This document shows positions 49,901 to 61,474 of a stretch of 64,000 nucleotides of DNA, in pieces (position 1 is the first letter of the stretch; each line of letters starts with the position of its first letter). This DNA is from Welwitschia mirabilis (Eukaryota > Gnetophyta > Gnetopsida > Welwitschiales). Below the pieces are notes generated by a model. The model worked only from the letters and a program-made list of their open reading frames with translations, had not been told where the DNA came from and did not search any database. Both the position numbers and the translations under genes were made by a program. Location of the stretch: contig JBOZIK010000001.1 of assembly GCA_051453625.1 (NCBI GenBank), positions 268,738,302-268,802,301 of the forward strand. The letters run 5' to 3'.

Positions 49901-52900
49901 TTTTTTTATTCTTCTATATTTGAAATCTTTTATTACTCATAAAATACTATTATGGAGTTTCTATTATCTATAATTTTTTAAGGAAATTATTCTTGTAAAT
50001 TAGGCATAAATAGCTCTTCATGCTTTCCTTATAAAGTGGATTATAATTTTATTCTTTTCTTTTGGAATTATAAAGTTATTCCTTTTATTGAAAATGTCTC
50101 TAAAAAAACCTTTGGTCTTATAATAATATCTATGTTTTATTCTTTACGAGGATGGAATATTAATATATCTTTTTAACAAATGGCTTTATGGAACTTTCTA
50201 AATGCTCTTGCTACATAGAATTTGGAAAATTTAGAGAAAATGATTATTCTCATTTACTATGTGAGAGTTCTTGCTTTTAGTAAAGAGTTTTCATCTTTAA
50301 AAAATTTATCTCATCGCCATGCTTTATTATTGGCCCTTAAGTGTAGAGAATGGCTTTTCCTACTTAAGGATGATTTTAATATTTCTTTTTTTTATTGATA
50401 ATGTAACATGATTTTATAATGCAATTACCTTTTCATAGACATAAAAAAGAAAAACAAAGAAATAAATGATAATATATTCCTTTGTTAAAGACCAGTTGAG
50501 TATTAGGCATCTACAACCTATTGTGAACTAAGTTATTTATATAAATATCAAGAAACCTAGGTAAAATCATAAAATTACTTACTCTAATTTAATGTAATAA
50601 TTAAAGTATTATACAACTTGTGACATATGATATCTTTCATGAAAAAGAAATAATGTAAAGGTAATGTTTCACTATATTAGAAAATTATATTCTAAAGATT
50701 TTGTTAAACTCATTTATATCAACATAAAAGAAAAATAGTAAATGAAATAATAAATCCATGGAAGAAAATATCTTTTACACGAAAAATTTTATAAGCCTTA
50801 AAGATTGAATAATAATTCTTGGAACTAGATAGAAAGGAGATTCATGATAACCCTTAATAAAATAAGTAATTAAAATGTTAGGAATGATGTCTTATGTACT
50901 TATACACTTATCTCTAGGATAACTAACCAAACCAATAGTTATGTAACCAAGAAATATGGATTTTAGTACTATGTAAGTAACATGTATAACTATTTCATTT
51001 TGCTATCAATCAATTTTAGCACACTTGAGAAAGTAGATCTTAAATTACTTTGATCAAATAAATAGTTCTTTTTTTTACTTTAATTTCCCTAGTACCAAAA
51101 ATATTTCATTAAACTATTATTTTAACCTATTTTTAACTTTTAGTTTTATTAATTTAGATTTTGTGTCCCATAGTATGCAACTTGGTTTTTTGTTTTATTC
51201 ATGTTTTTAAGGTATTCTTAGTATGAGCTGTAATGTGTTGAGTAAGAATCACAAGTTAGACCTAGAAATCTAGTAATTAGATCTTAGGTATATAGGGGCT
51301 AACAGTTGATTTACATCTCATCAAGATAGCTAATGTTTTTTTTTTTAGTATCTTATGATTTCCCATGAATTCAAACTATTCAAAAAAAAAAATTTAATGC
51401 ATTAAGGATTTTTTTGTTAAATAAGATTATTGTATTTTACTTTGCTCTTCTACTAAACATGATTCTAACAATGATGAGAAAAGCATTGAAATAGTATGTG
51501 TTTAAAGATTTAAAAACCTTTCATTTGTGGATGTTGTATAACAATTATGTGTGAATGATATGAGTGATCTAAGAAACATATTCCTATATATTTATTTCTC
51601 ATTGAGCATATATGTGAAAAATATATTAAGGAATCTATGGAATGATTGAATTTTCATTTTATCATATTGAATTTTTATGTTATGATAACCTAATAATGAG
51701 CTATAACAAGAAATTAAACTAATAATTTTAGAAGTCTATAATATTTATTACAATATAAAGTATAGCAAAATATATGGATTAATCAAAAATAAAGTTAGTA
51801 ATTCAAGTTAAAAGATTCATTCTCTTACTAACATCATTCTAACTTATTTTAAAATAGGTAGCTAGGGAAGTGGTTGGAAATAAATTTGGGAGTGAACACC
51901 AAAATAATAATTTATGTATATTTATTAAAAAATTAAATAACCCATTATGATTTAATATTATTATTAGAATACATAGGTAGTTGATTAAAAGACCTAACTT
52001 ATTTTTCATGTCATATTCAAGCTATTCTTTCTTATAACTTATAATCTTGTACTTATAAGAAACTTCACATATAATTCTTATCTAAACTATTCTTTTCTAA
52101 TGGCTTGTATTTTTTTGGCTTCATGATCTAAAAATGGTTTGTTTTTTGTTGGCTATTAACTATAGTTCCTTTCTTCATTTCCATCTTATGTTGATAACAA
52201 GAAAATGATCTCTAAATTTTAATCTTGTTTTGTTTTAATATCAAAAAGAATTGTGTTTTTTTAGAACTTTTGAATTTACCATTAATCTTTTCATACAATA
52301 TTCATAAAATGAATCATATTGAGAACAAAGAAAATGTTCTTTCTGCTAATGACACTAAGGAAGTAATAGGGATCATCATCAAAAAATCATGTATTTTAGT
52401 TTATCTAATTCATGTCATTTTTAGCATCATCGACTTTATTTGTTTAACTAACATCATTTTATTACTAAGCAAAAGAAATCAAAGAAAAAGAAATAATTCT
52501 AAAGGACTAAAATTTGATAATGACTTATTAAGATGTTCTTTAATTAAAAAAATCTTTTAAAAGTGGGATGATAATAATAAGGTATCTAAATCATATTTCA
52601 AGAATAAATAAGTAAATGACTTAGATAATGTCATGAAAAAGGCTTTTGCAAATATTCTTAATTAAGGAAAATGACTTCAACTTAAAAATGAAGGGGCTTT
52701 CAATCTTTGATCTACATAAATCCCTAACAATATCTTTTCATAATTCTTTTTTCATTTTGAATTATTTTAAGTCTGAAAGAAATTTTAAAGGATCAAGTAG
52801 CAAACAAGCACTTGTCAATATTGGTAATAATGAAGAAATAAGGTCAGGGGCATTCTCCCCTTTTTTCATAATGTGTATTCTTTCTTGGAACTTCTATTGA

Positions 52901-54119
52901 GTTTTATATTGTCTTTAGTATCGAAGCATTTTTAATTTTATATGTAGTTAGTAGATAGATGTTTTTTATTTATTTTACCTTTAATAGATTGGATTTCAAT
53001 TTAAAAAATGCAAAATTTATATAAATTATCTAGAAAAACTCATAGATCTTTACTTTAATGGGCCTTGCAAAGGACTTTAAGCTCCATTTGGTGATTTTCA
53101 TATAATGGGTACCTATGAGGGATTATTTCTTGTGAAATATTGAGAAACTTTATTTTATGAATTTTGTTTCATTTTTAATATAAGAAATAAAGTTATTTTA
53201 TCTTAGAGTCTGATACCTCCTTCCTAGTAATCACATAATAAGTACTGATAGAACCTTAGTCCAACTAGTGGTACACTTAACCTCATGAATATTTATTTTG
53301 GATGTCATTTATTTCATAATTACATAACTATTTTAAACATTATTATTTTTTATTCCTCTTTTCATTTGAAGAATTTTTAAAGTCTTGTTGAACATGGAGA
53401 TTTAATTTCTCACAACCCACTTTTGTATATTAGATCTAAGTAGAATTATTATAAAAGCAATATCATTTACATAATTCATTGATATTATGAGTGTAGAAAA
53501 AAATAACTATAATAAAGATAAAAGTAAGTAAAGCTAAGGAAATACTTAATTAATGACTCAAGCATTTAAAAAATTTGGAATATTTATCAATAGCATCCAT
53601 AAAATCTAAATGTAATGAAAAAAATATACATTAACTATTTAATCATACATTAATGACTCTTAGAATATTAGACTAATTATATGGATTATCATAATTTCCA
53701 TTTTTAAAGAAAAATATCATACACAATGATTAATGATTATAGCAAGTCCAACAAAAGATTGATTTTTTTTATGTGCACTTATAGTCTTTTTGTTTAATTC
53801 TATAGTAATATTTCTATGCTTAGTTTTAATGCTCTCTTTGTGTCTAACAAAAAAAATCTCCTTTAAATTTCCTTTTCTTCAACCGTGTATCATGCTTGGT
53901 GAAATTTCAGCTCTTTTATAGCCTTATTATCTTTTTTACATATATTTCTTTAAAATAAATTCTTTTTCATTTCTTTGTTATTAATGCTAGCGTAAATATA
54001 TATTATATATACATCTAATATTTGGCTAGAAGATATTCATTTTTGAAAGAAATGATAAATAATTAGCAATTCACTTTCCTTTCTTAACATTAAAATATAA
54101 AACACAATAACAAGAATAT
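46931..54119. other. AT-rich DNA without recognisable genes
   Basis: About 7.2 kb with no confident domain. Two plus-strand stretches look faintly protein-like: MWGFHFISHQGKGMASKYIV near 49.24 kb, and EFSSLKNLSHRHALLLALK near 50.3 kb. The open frames at 52225-52560 and 52646-52900 (ending CILSWNFY) could be parts of a LINE, since LSWN opens LINE endonucleases, but the match is too short to call. Confidence 0.4.
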
Positions 54120-54462
54120 TGTTGAAAATAAGAGAGAAAAACACTAAATATAAATTTGATGCTTTGAAGGGAGTTCTACAAAAGGAGTCCAATTTTATTT
54201 AATGCAATTAGAGAACATTATATGGGCATTCAAAGGAAATAATAGTTCTTCTTCTTTTTAGTAATTGGCCTGCTAACTCCACTAACTTAATAACCAATTT
54301 CCTTCTTTTTAATAACTAACCCACTAACTCTATTAACTCAATAACTGTTTTCCTTCTTTTCAGTAACCAACCCACTAATTATGCTAACTTAATAACTCTT
54401 TTCTATCTTTGATTTTCATACCAACATTAAATTGTTGGTATTACCCAAAGAAAATTCCAACA
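54120..54462 (-). repeat. 3' LTR of small Copia copy A
   Basis: It begins TGTTGAAAATAAGAGAG and ends TTCCAACA, and matches 56578-56902. It includes three tandem 51-base units (54251-54403). Confidence 0.88.
54251..54403. repeat. minisatellite, three 51-base units in LTR A
   Basis: The units at 54251-54301, 54302-54352 and 54353-54403 each start CTTCTTTT and contain CCCACTAACTC-like and TTAATAACT segments. LTR B has one full and one shortened unit. Confidence 0.85.
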
Positions 54463-56577
54463 ATTAACTTGTTAATGAAAACATTTTACTTACACACCCT
54501 TAATGTGTTTACTATTCAATTTCATGTCACACATCATTTACAAATAACTGAAAGTTTTCAAACATTTAGTTTAATAAGGCTTATCAAGTGCACAAATTCC
54601 AAGCAAGTTTCTTAGCTCTTGAATTATAGGTAACTTCAATGGCTTGTTCATTATCTTAGCAATCTGATCTTCACTTTTGTAGTAGAAAAGATCAATTATT
54701 CCATCCCTTGTGAGGTCCCTTAGAAAATGAAACTTCACNNNNNNNNNNNNNNNNNNNNNNNNNNNNNNNNNNNNNNNNNNNNNNNNNNNNNNNNNNNNNN
54801 NNNNNNNNNNNNNNNNNNNNNNNNNNNNNNNNNNNNNNATCTGATCTTCACTTTTGTAGTAGAAAAGATCAATTATTCCATCCCTTGTGAGGTCCCTTAG
54901 AAAATGAAACTTCACCTGTATGTTCTTGCTTATTTCATGTAGAATAGGATTTTTGGAGAGTTTGATGGTAGAACTATTATTAGAATGAATTGTAGGAGAT
55001 TCCTCTTTCTTGAAATGCAGCTATTTAAGTATTTTTCTCAACCAAATTTCTTGACAGGCACAGGCTGTTGCAGCTATAAACTCTACTTTAGTTGTTGATA
55101 AAGTGACAATTGCTTGCTTTTTTGAAGATCATGAAATAGCTTCCAAATTAAGAATGAAAACATATCCTAAATTGCTTTTTCTATCATCTTAATCTCAAAC
55201 ATAATCACTATCTATAAAGCCAAATAAATCTAACTTTTTACCTTTCTTGTAGAAAAGCACATAACTAGTAGTACCTTGCAAATATCAAAAGATTCTTTTT
55301 TGCAGCTAAGAGATGAATCTATTTTGATACTCCATGAACCTTCTTATGAGAATTATATCATGCATTATATTAGGTCTTGTAGTTGTTAAATACATTAAAC
55401 TCCTTATAATTTACTTGTAAGCGTGTTGTCAATCTTTCTTCCTTCAAGATCTCAAGTAAGTTTTAGATCCACTTCAATAGGCATGCTAATAGAATTGCAA
55501 TTTTTCATTTGAAACCTATTCAAAATTTCTTAAGCATACTTCCCTTGAGAAATAAAAATTCTAGCTATAGATTATATCACTTTAATGCCTAAAAAATAAT
55601 GCATCTTTTTAAGATTAGATATATCAAATTCAGCCATCATAGATTTTTTTAATTTTCTTGAATATGGCACTATAATTTTTAGTAAAAATAAGATTATCTA
55701 CATATAAGAAAACAATGAGTAATTTTCCTCCATCTCTAATCTTTGTAAAAAGTGTACACTCATATGGACATTTTTTAAAGCCCTCCTTAGAAAAATATGC
55801 ATCTATATAACTATACTAAGTGCGTGTTATTTTCACTTCCAAGATTTACATAATGAGGAGATTGATTGATAAATACCTGCTTTTTAAGATCATCATGCAA
55901 GAATATCAATCACATATCTGATTGAAAGATAGGACATGAATGTTATGCTACCAATGTAATCACTAGTTTGATCATATCATGTCTTGTAATAGGAGTAAAG
56001 ACTTCTCTATAATATGCCTCAAAACTCATGATTATAGCCTTTATCTATTAAGCACACTTTGTACTTATCAACTTCTTCATTATCCTTTAATTTTGTCTTG
56101 TACACCCACTTGACACTAATTGTCTTATGCCCTTTCGAAAGATCAGTCAACTCCCATGTGTTGTTCTGATTAATGGCTATAATTTCTTCATCCATTACCT
56201 TTTACCATTTTGATTCTTTAATAGATTCTTTAAAAATTATAGGATCATAATTAAAAAAAAGAATAAAATGTATAAGTAGGTTCTTAGATTAATCAATTCC
56301 AGTTACCTCATAATTAGTCATCCATGTAGGTCTTCTTCAAATACATTTCTTCATTTTCTTCTACTATTGCTGATCTTGGAACATCTGCTAAATCATATGG
56401 TGGAATTTTTTGATCATCTTATACTAGCTTCTATCTCTCCTCTTCATTAACTCCATCAAAGTTGACAGGTATTTGTTGTTCAACAACATTATTGTTCGAT
56501 GGTCAAAATCTTTCTTTATTAAAAACTGCATCATAACTAATAACAATTATATTAGTGATAGGATTTTAAATCTTATT
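54463..56577 (-). pseudogene. small Copia copy A: RNase H and RT, 5' truncated
   Basis: The minus strand matches copy B from the integrase end to the 3' LTR. RNase H ends at 54571 with LRNLLGICALDKPY. The RT active site at 55693-55704 reads YVDN in place of YVDD. At 56577 copy A stops abruptly and LTR B begins, so the 5' half of A is lost. A 100-base N gap (54739-54838) lies in RNase H, with 77 bases repeated on both sides. Numerous stops are present. The element would be a small Copia with LTRs of about 340 bases. Confidence 0.9.
54739..54838. other. assembly gap (100 N) with duplicated flanks
   Basis: Bases 54662-54738 equal 54839-54915. Copy B has this segment once (about 57100-57176), so the duplication is an artefact. 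Confidence 0.9.
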
Positions 56578-56902
56578 ACAAGAGAGCAAAAAGAGAGTAA
56601 AATTTTAAAAATAACAAAGAAACAAAAAACTAAATGAAAATTTGATGCTCCAAAGGGAGTTCTGCAAAGGGATTCATGTGAAGGGAGTCATATTTTATTT
56701 CATACAACTAGGAATCCTTATATAGGCATATAAAGGAAATAACAGTTCTTCTTCTATTTAGTAACTGACCCACTAACTCTGCTAACTCAATAATAGTTTT
56801 CATTCTCTTCAGTAGCTAAGCCACTAACTTAATAACTCTTTTCTATCTTTGATTTTCCTACTAATATTAAATTATGGGTATTACCAAAGAAAATTTCAAA
56901 AA
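56578..56902 (-). repeat. 3' LTR of small Copia copy B
   Basis: It matches LTR A, but its outer end lacks roughly the first ten bases (TGTTGAAAAT) where it joins copy A. A minus-strand TATATAAG lies at 56717-56724, and minisatellite units at 56751-56801 and 56802-56843. The inner end reads TTTCAAAA in place of TTCCAACA. Confidence 0.85.
56717..56724 (-). promoter_or_regulatory. TATA box of LTR B
   Basis: TATATAAG lies on the element's sense strand inside the LTR. The matching place in LTR A is mutated. Confidence 0.5.
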
Positions 56903-56913
56903 CCACCCCCTTA
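56903..56913 (-). promoter_or_regulatory. polypurine tract of copy B
   Basis: TAAGGGGGTGG on the minus strand is adjacent to the 3' LTR. In copy A the same place is eroded to TAATTG. Confidence 0.7.
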
Positions 56914-57008
56914 ATGATAACATTTTAATGACACTCCTTGATGTGTATTCTATTTAGTTTTATGTCATACATCATTTACAAATAACTAAAGGTTTTCAAA
57001 CATTTAGA

Positions 57009-58900
57009 TTAATAACGCTTATCAAGTGCATAGATTCCAAGCAAATTTCTTAGGTTATGAAATGTAGGCAACTTCAATGACTTAGTTATTATGTCAGCAA
57101 TTTGATCTTTACTTTTGCAGTAGTAAAGATAAATTATTCCATTTCTTGTGAGGTCCCTTAGAGAATGAAACTTCACATCTATGTGCTTGCTTATTTCATG
57201 TAGAATAGGATTTTTGGAGAGTTTGATGGTAGAACTATTATCGTAATAAATTGCAGTAGCTCCTTCTTGCTTGAAATGTAGCTCTTTAAGTATGTTCCTT
57301 AGCCAAATTACTTGATAGGCATAAGTTGTTGTAGCTATAAACTCTGCTTCGATTATTGACAAAGTGACAATTTCTTGCTTTTTCAAATATCATAAAATAT
57401 CTTCCATACTAAGGATAAAAACATATCCTAGAGTTCTTTTTCTATCATTTTGATCTCTAGCATAATCACTATCTATGAAGCCAAATAAATCTAACTTTTT
57501 ACCTTTCTTCTAGAACAGCCCACAACTAGTAGTCCCTTGCAAATATGAAAAGATTCTTTTTGTAGCTAAGAGATTAATCTATTTTGAACACTTCATGAAC
57601 CTACTTATGAGACCTATAGCATGCATTATGTTAGGTCTTTTAGTTGTTAAATATGTCAAACTCCATATAATTTTCTTGTAAAGCATGCTATCAATCTTCC
57701 TTTCTTCAAAATTTCAAATAAGTTTCAAACCCACTTTAGGAGGTGTGCTAACAGAATTGCAATTTTTCATTTGAAATCTATCCAAAATTTCTTGAGCATA
57801 CTTCCTTTAAAAAATAAAAATTCTAATTGCAAATTGCACTATTTTAATGCTCAAAAAATAATGCATCTTTTCAAGATCATACATATCAAATTCAACCATC
57901 ATAGATTTTTTAAATTTCTCAAACATGGTATTATCATTTTCAGTAAAACTAAGATTGCCCACATATAAGAAAATAATGAGCAATTTTTCTCCATCTCCAA
58001 TTTTTAAAAAAGTGTATGCTCATATGGACATTTTCTAAATCCCTCAGAAAAATATGCATCTGTATAACTATACCAAGTGTATGAAACTTGTTTTAGCCCT
58101 TATAATTCCTTTTTTAGTTTTTAAATATTATTTTTATTTTCAAGCTTTACATAACTAGGAGGTTAGTTGATAAATACCTATTTCTAAAGGTTACCATGAA
58201 ATAATGTTGATTTCATGTTCAATTGGAAGATAGACCACAAATGATATGCTGCTAATGCAATTACTAATCTAATCATATCATTTCTTGCAATAGGGGTAAA
58301 GACTTCTCTATAATAAATCCTAAAATCTTGCTTATATCCTTTAGCTACTAAGTACATTTATACTTATTAACTTCTCCATTCTTCTTCAATTTAATCTTAT
58401 ACAATCCACTTGACACCAATTGTCTTATACCCTTTTGGAAGATTAGTCAACTCTCATGCATTGTTCCATTTAATGGCTATAATTTCTTTAGTCAATTTCT
58501 TTTGTCATTTTGATTCTTTGATAGCTTCTTCAAAAAATATAGGATCACAATCAGAAAATAGAGTAAAATATTTAAGTACGACCTCAAATTAATTAATTGT
58601 AATTACTTCATAATCAGTCATTCATGTAAGCCTTCTTCTAATATGTTAAGTTCATCCTTCATTTTCTACTATTGTTACTAAGCTTGAAACATCTACTGAA
58701 CCATCTAGTGAAACTTGTTGATCTTTTTCTATTGACTGTTACTTCTCCTCTTCATTAACTCCATTAAAGTTGATAGGTATTTGTTGTTTAACAACATTGT
58801 TATTTCATGGCCAAAGACATTCTTCATCAAAAAACTACATCGCGTCTAATAATAATTTTATTAGTGATAGGATTGTAAATCTTATAAGATTTTTATTAAT
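57009..58900 (-). pseudogene. small Copia copy B: reverse transcriptase and RNase H
   Basis: RNase H is open for 125 codons at 57009-57386. It holds KKQEIVTLSIIEAEFIATTT, IYYDNSSTIKLSKNPILHE, then SKHIDVKFHSLRDLTRNGII and KSKDQIADIITKSLKLPTF, an almost complete Copia C-terminal end. Upstream, the RT active site at 57954-57965 reads YVGN in place of YVDD, so both aspartates are lost. The RT start near 58.6 kb is acidic linker. Stops and frameshifts are frequent in RT but not in RNase H. Copy A and copy C carry the same segments. Confidence 0.92.
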
Positions 58901-60000
58901 CACTAACATAAAGAAAAATGCATTTTATTCCCTTATCATCTAGTGTTTTCCTCTTTTGGTTTAGAATATGGGCATAGGCAACACGGCCATAGATTATTAA
59001 ATGATCTATGGTTAGTTTTCATCCACTCCATGCTTTCTTTAGTGTTATATTTTGAATAGCAAGTGTAGTAATTCTATTCAAAATATGAATGCTTTAATTA
59101 ATTGCTTTAGGCCATAAATTTTTTAAAATGCTACTCATTATCAGAAGGATTTACATAATATTTAAAATAGTGTATTTTTTTGCTTACAAACTCCATTTTG
59201 TTAAGGCATGTAAGTTGTCATAAGTTGTCTTCTAATTCCATGGTTTTTACAAAATTTTGTAAATTATTTTAAGATATATTCTCCATCATCGTCTGTATGA
59301 AGAACTTTGATTAGGTTGTCCGTTTTGTCTCAACTACCACTTTATAGTTTTTAAAAGCTGTAAAAGCTTCAGATTTTTTTGGTAAAAAATATACTCAGGT
59401 TTTCTAACTAAAATCATTAAGAAAAGTAATTATATATCTTTTACCTCCATTTGAGGATGGATTTAAAGGGTCACAAAGGTCACAATGCATCAATAGTAAT
59501 GCATTCTTCACTTTTCATAACTTTTCTTATGGAAATTAATTACGGTGTTATTTGTTAACAACACATTCTTCACAAACTTAGGATGGAGTAGGAATTTTCA
59601 AAAGATCAATCACCATATTTTTCCACTATATAGTCTTCAATCTACCAAAATTCAAGTCGCCATAGTAAAAATGCCATAGCCATGTCGCATCCTTCAATTT
59701 TACTAAGAGGCATGAATGAGAGGTATTATGGAGATAAAGCAGGAACATGTNNNNNNNNNNNNNNNNNNNNNNNNNNNNNNNNNNNNNNNNNNNNNNNNNN
59801 NNNNNNNNNNNNNNNNNNNNNNNNNNNNNNNNNNNNNNNNNNNNNNNNNNATGTCGCATCCTTCAATTTTACTAAGAGGCATGAATGAGAGGTATTGTGG
59901 AGATAAAGCAGGAACATGTGATTCACAATCATATTAACTTAAGTAATTAACCCTAGATTTGCATCTTGAATTTGACATACTCCATCTTTAATAGAAATCT
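58901..60000 (-). pseudogene. small Copia copy B: integrase
   Basis: On the minus strand the GAG-pre-integrase motif reads ATWLWHFYYGDLNFGRLK (near 59.65 kb). The zinc region is followed by a core whose catalytic context is eroded: the TDRGGE and PQQNGVAERKN motifs read QTMMENI and LNKMEFVSKK. The gap at 59751-59850 carries a duplicated flank. The C-terminal end meets the RT linker near 58.8 kb. Not functional. Confidence 0.82.
59751..59850. other. assembly gap (100 N) with duplicated flanks
   Basis: Bases 59682-59750 recur as 59851-59919 with one difference (TATTATGG/TATTGTGG). Copy C has the segment once (about 62884-62955). Confidence 0.9.
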
Positions 60001-61320
60001 TATACCTATTCTCTTATAGCTAACCCATATTAAGTAGGTTAAATTTTAAATCTAGAATAAAAAGAACATTAGAAATAGTATGCATAGAATTTTCCTTGGT
60101 TTTTACAGTGACCCTTCCTTTTCACATAATAATACTATGGTATTGTTACCAAACTTGATAGTGTTGCAAAAAGATTCATCTAGGTCAATGAATGCCTTTT
60201 TATCTCTACACATGTTGTTGTTGTACCTAGTATCTAAATACCACATCTTTTGTTGAATTTCTTTGTTCATGTGACATGCCATTAAAAGATAAACCTCTTC
60301 TTCTTTAAAGCAAAATTAGTTCTTTCTTCATTTTGTCTATCCAAATTACTTTGACATTCTAACTGATAATGACCATAGTTATGACATTGGTAGCATTTAA
60401 CATTGGACTTGTCTGCTAACTTTAGCCTATGAGTTATTGAGTGATGGCCTCCTTATCCTCTTTCTCTTTCTTGAAATTGATTTTCTTGGTGTTGGTGGTG
60501 TTATTGTTAGTTGTCATGATAACTACTTCCTTTGTCTTTACCTCTACCTCTTCCTCTACATCATCCTCTATTTTCTTGTGGTGTTAAGTAACTTTATATT
60601 GATATCTTTAGTACATTCTTCTCTTTCTCATCTACTTAATTTTTTGCTTATGAACCAGAAAGGAGCTCTATAACTTATCAATTGAGAGTGTATTAACATA
60701 TCTTAATTCTTCTATATACCATACAATAAAATTGAATTTTTCTATCATCAATCAAAGAATCTTCTCAATAATGGTGATGTCCTCCATTCTTTCTCCATGG
60801 ATCCTCATCTTATTGGTGATCATCATTATTCTTGAGAAGAAATCTATAACTAACTCACCCAACTTCATGCATAAAGTTTCAAATTTAATCTAAAGACCTT
60901 GAAGTTATACCCACTTTACCCTTGCATTTCCTTAATGCTTCTTCTTCATGGAGTTTCGAATCTTTTTGGAGGTATCTTTACTAAGAATTATCTTTAAGGT
61001 TGCTCAATCAATGAATTGAAAAAGATAGTTCTTGGTTTTAAGGTCCTTCAACTTCAATGCTTTCAACTCCATTTCTGCATCTCTGATGACATGACTCTAA
61101 CTGTTGGCTCTGCTACATTAGATTTAATAATCTGCCACTTCGTAGACCTTAAGAAGTTCTCCATTAGCATGCACTAATGATCATAATGACCATTAAAGTA
61201 GGGAATGGCTAGTTAAATAAAGTTATCACTAATCATCATGATTTTACTATTGTTACAAGATGAGTTAAAAAAAATAATTGTTATCCTTTTTCCTTAAATA
61301 TCTCATGTACTTTCCCTCTC
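60001..61320 (-). pseudogene. small Copia copy B: gag and protease
   Basis: The protease start on the minus strand near 60.25 kb reads WYLDTRYNNNMC, so the DTG active site has become DTR. The gag zinc knuckle at 60354-60395 reads CYQCHNYGHYQLEC, an intact C-x2-C-x4-H-x4-C. The UBN2-type gag domain extends to about 61.28 kb, mirrored by copy C at 61.54-62.15 kb. Stops are scattered. The plus-strand open frame at 60437-60673 is an antisense shadow of the glycine/serine-rich linker. Confidence 0.85.
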
Positions 61321-61325
61321 TTTTG

Positions 61326-61337
61326 TCTCCAATACCA
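61326..61337 (-). promoter_or_regulatory. primer-binding site of copy B
   Basis: The minus strand reads TGGTATTGGAGA, two transitions from TGGTATCAGAGC within the first ten bases. It is two bases from the LTR end at 61340. Confidence 0.75.
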
Positions 61338-61339
61338 GA

Positions 61340-61460
61340 TGTTGAAAATAAGAGAGCAAAAAGTAAATAGAAATTGGATCTCCTTCATGGAACTCCCTTT
61401 GCTAAACTTTCTTTAGAGCATCAAATGTCTATTTAGTTATTTACTCTCTTATTTTTAACA
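61340..61460. repeat. head-to-head junction of two truncated 5' LTRs (B and C)
   Basis: 61340 to about 61375 is the 3' end of the 5' LTR of copy B (minus): TGTTGAAAATAAGAGAG. About 61376-61460 is the 3' end of the 5' LTR of copy C (plus), ending CTCTTATTTTTAACA. Together they give only about 120 bases where two LTRs of about 340 would be expected. No target sequence separates them. Confidence 0.88.
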
Positions 61461-61462
61461 TT

Positions 61463-61474
61463 TGATATTAAAGC
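61463..61474 (+). promoter_or_regulatory. primer-binding site of copy C
   Basis: TGATATTAAAGC, two bases after the LTR; three transitions from TGGTATCAGAGC. The following CAAGAGAG also matches the usual family context. Confidence 0.75.

Noticed and set aside
52225-52900. Two plus-strand frames (111 and 84 codons), the second ending CILSWNFY
   Set aside because: The LSWN match to the start of LINE endonucleases is too short, and nothing downstream supports it.
54571-54915. 114-codon frame with a repeated peptide block
   Set aside because: The repeat is created by the duplicated flanks of the N gap.
60437-60673. Plus-strand frame rich in Leu/Phe, looking membrane-like; counterpart at 62161-62367 on minus
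   Set aside because: Both are antisense shadows of the gag glycine/glutamine linker in copies B and C.
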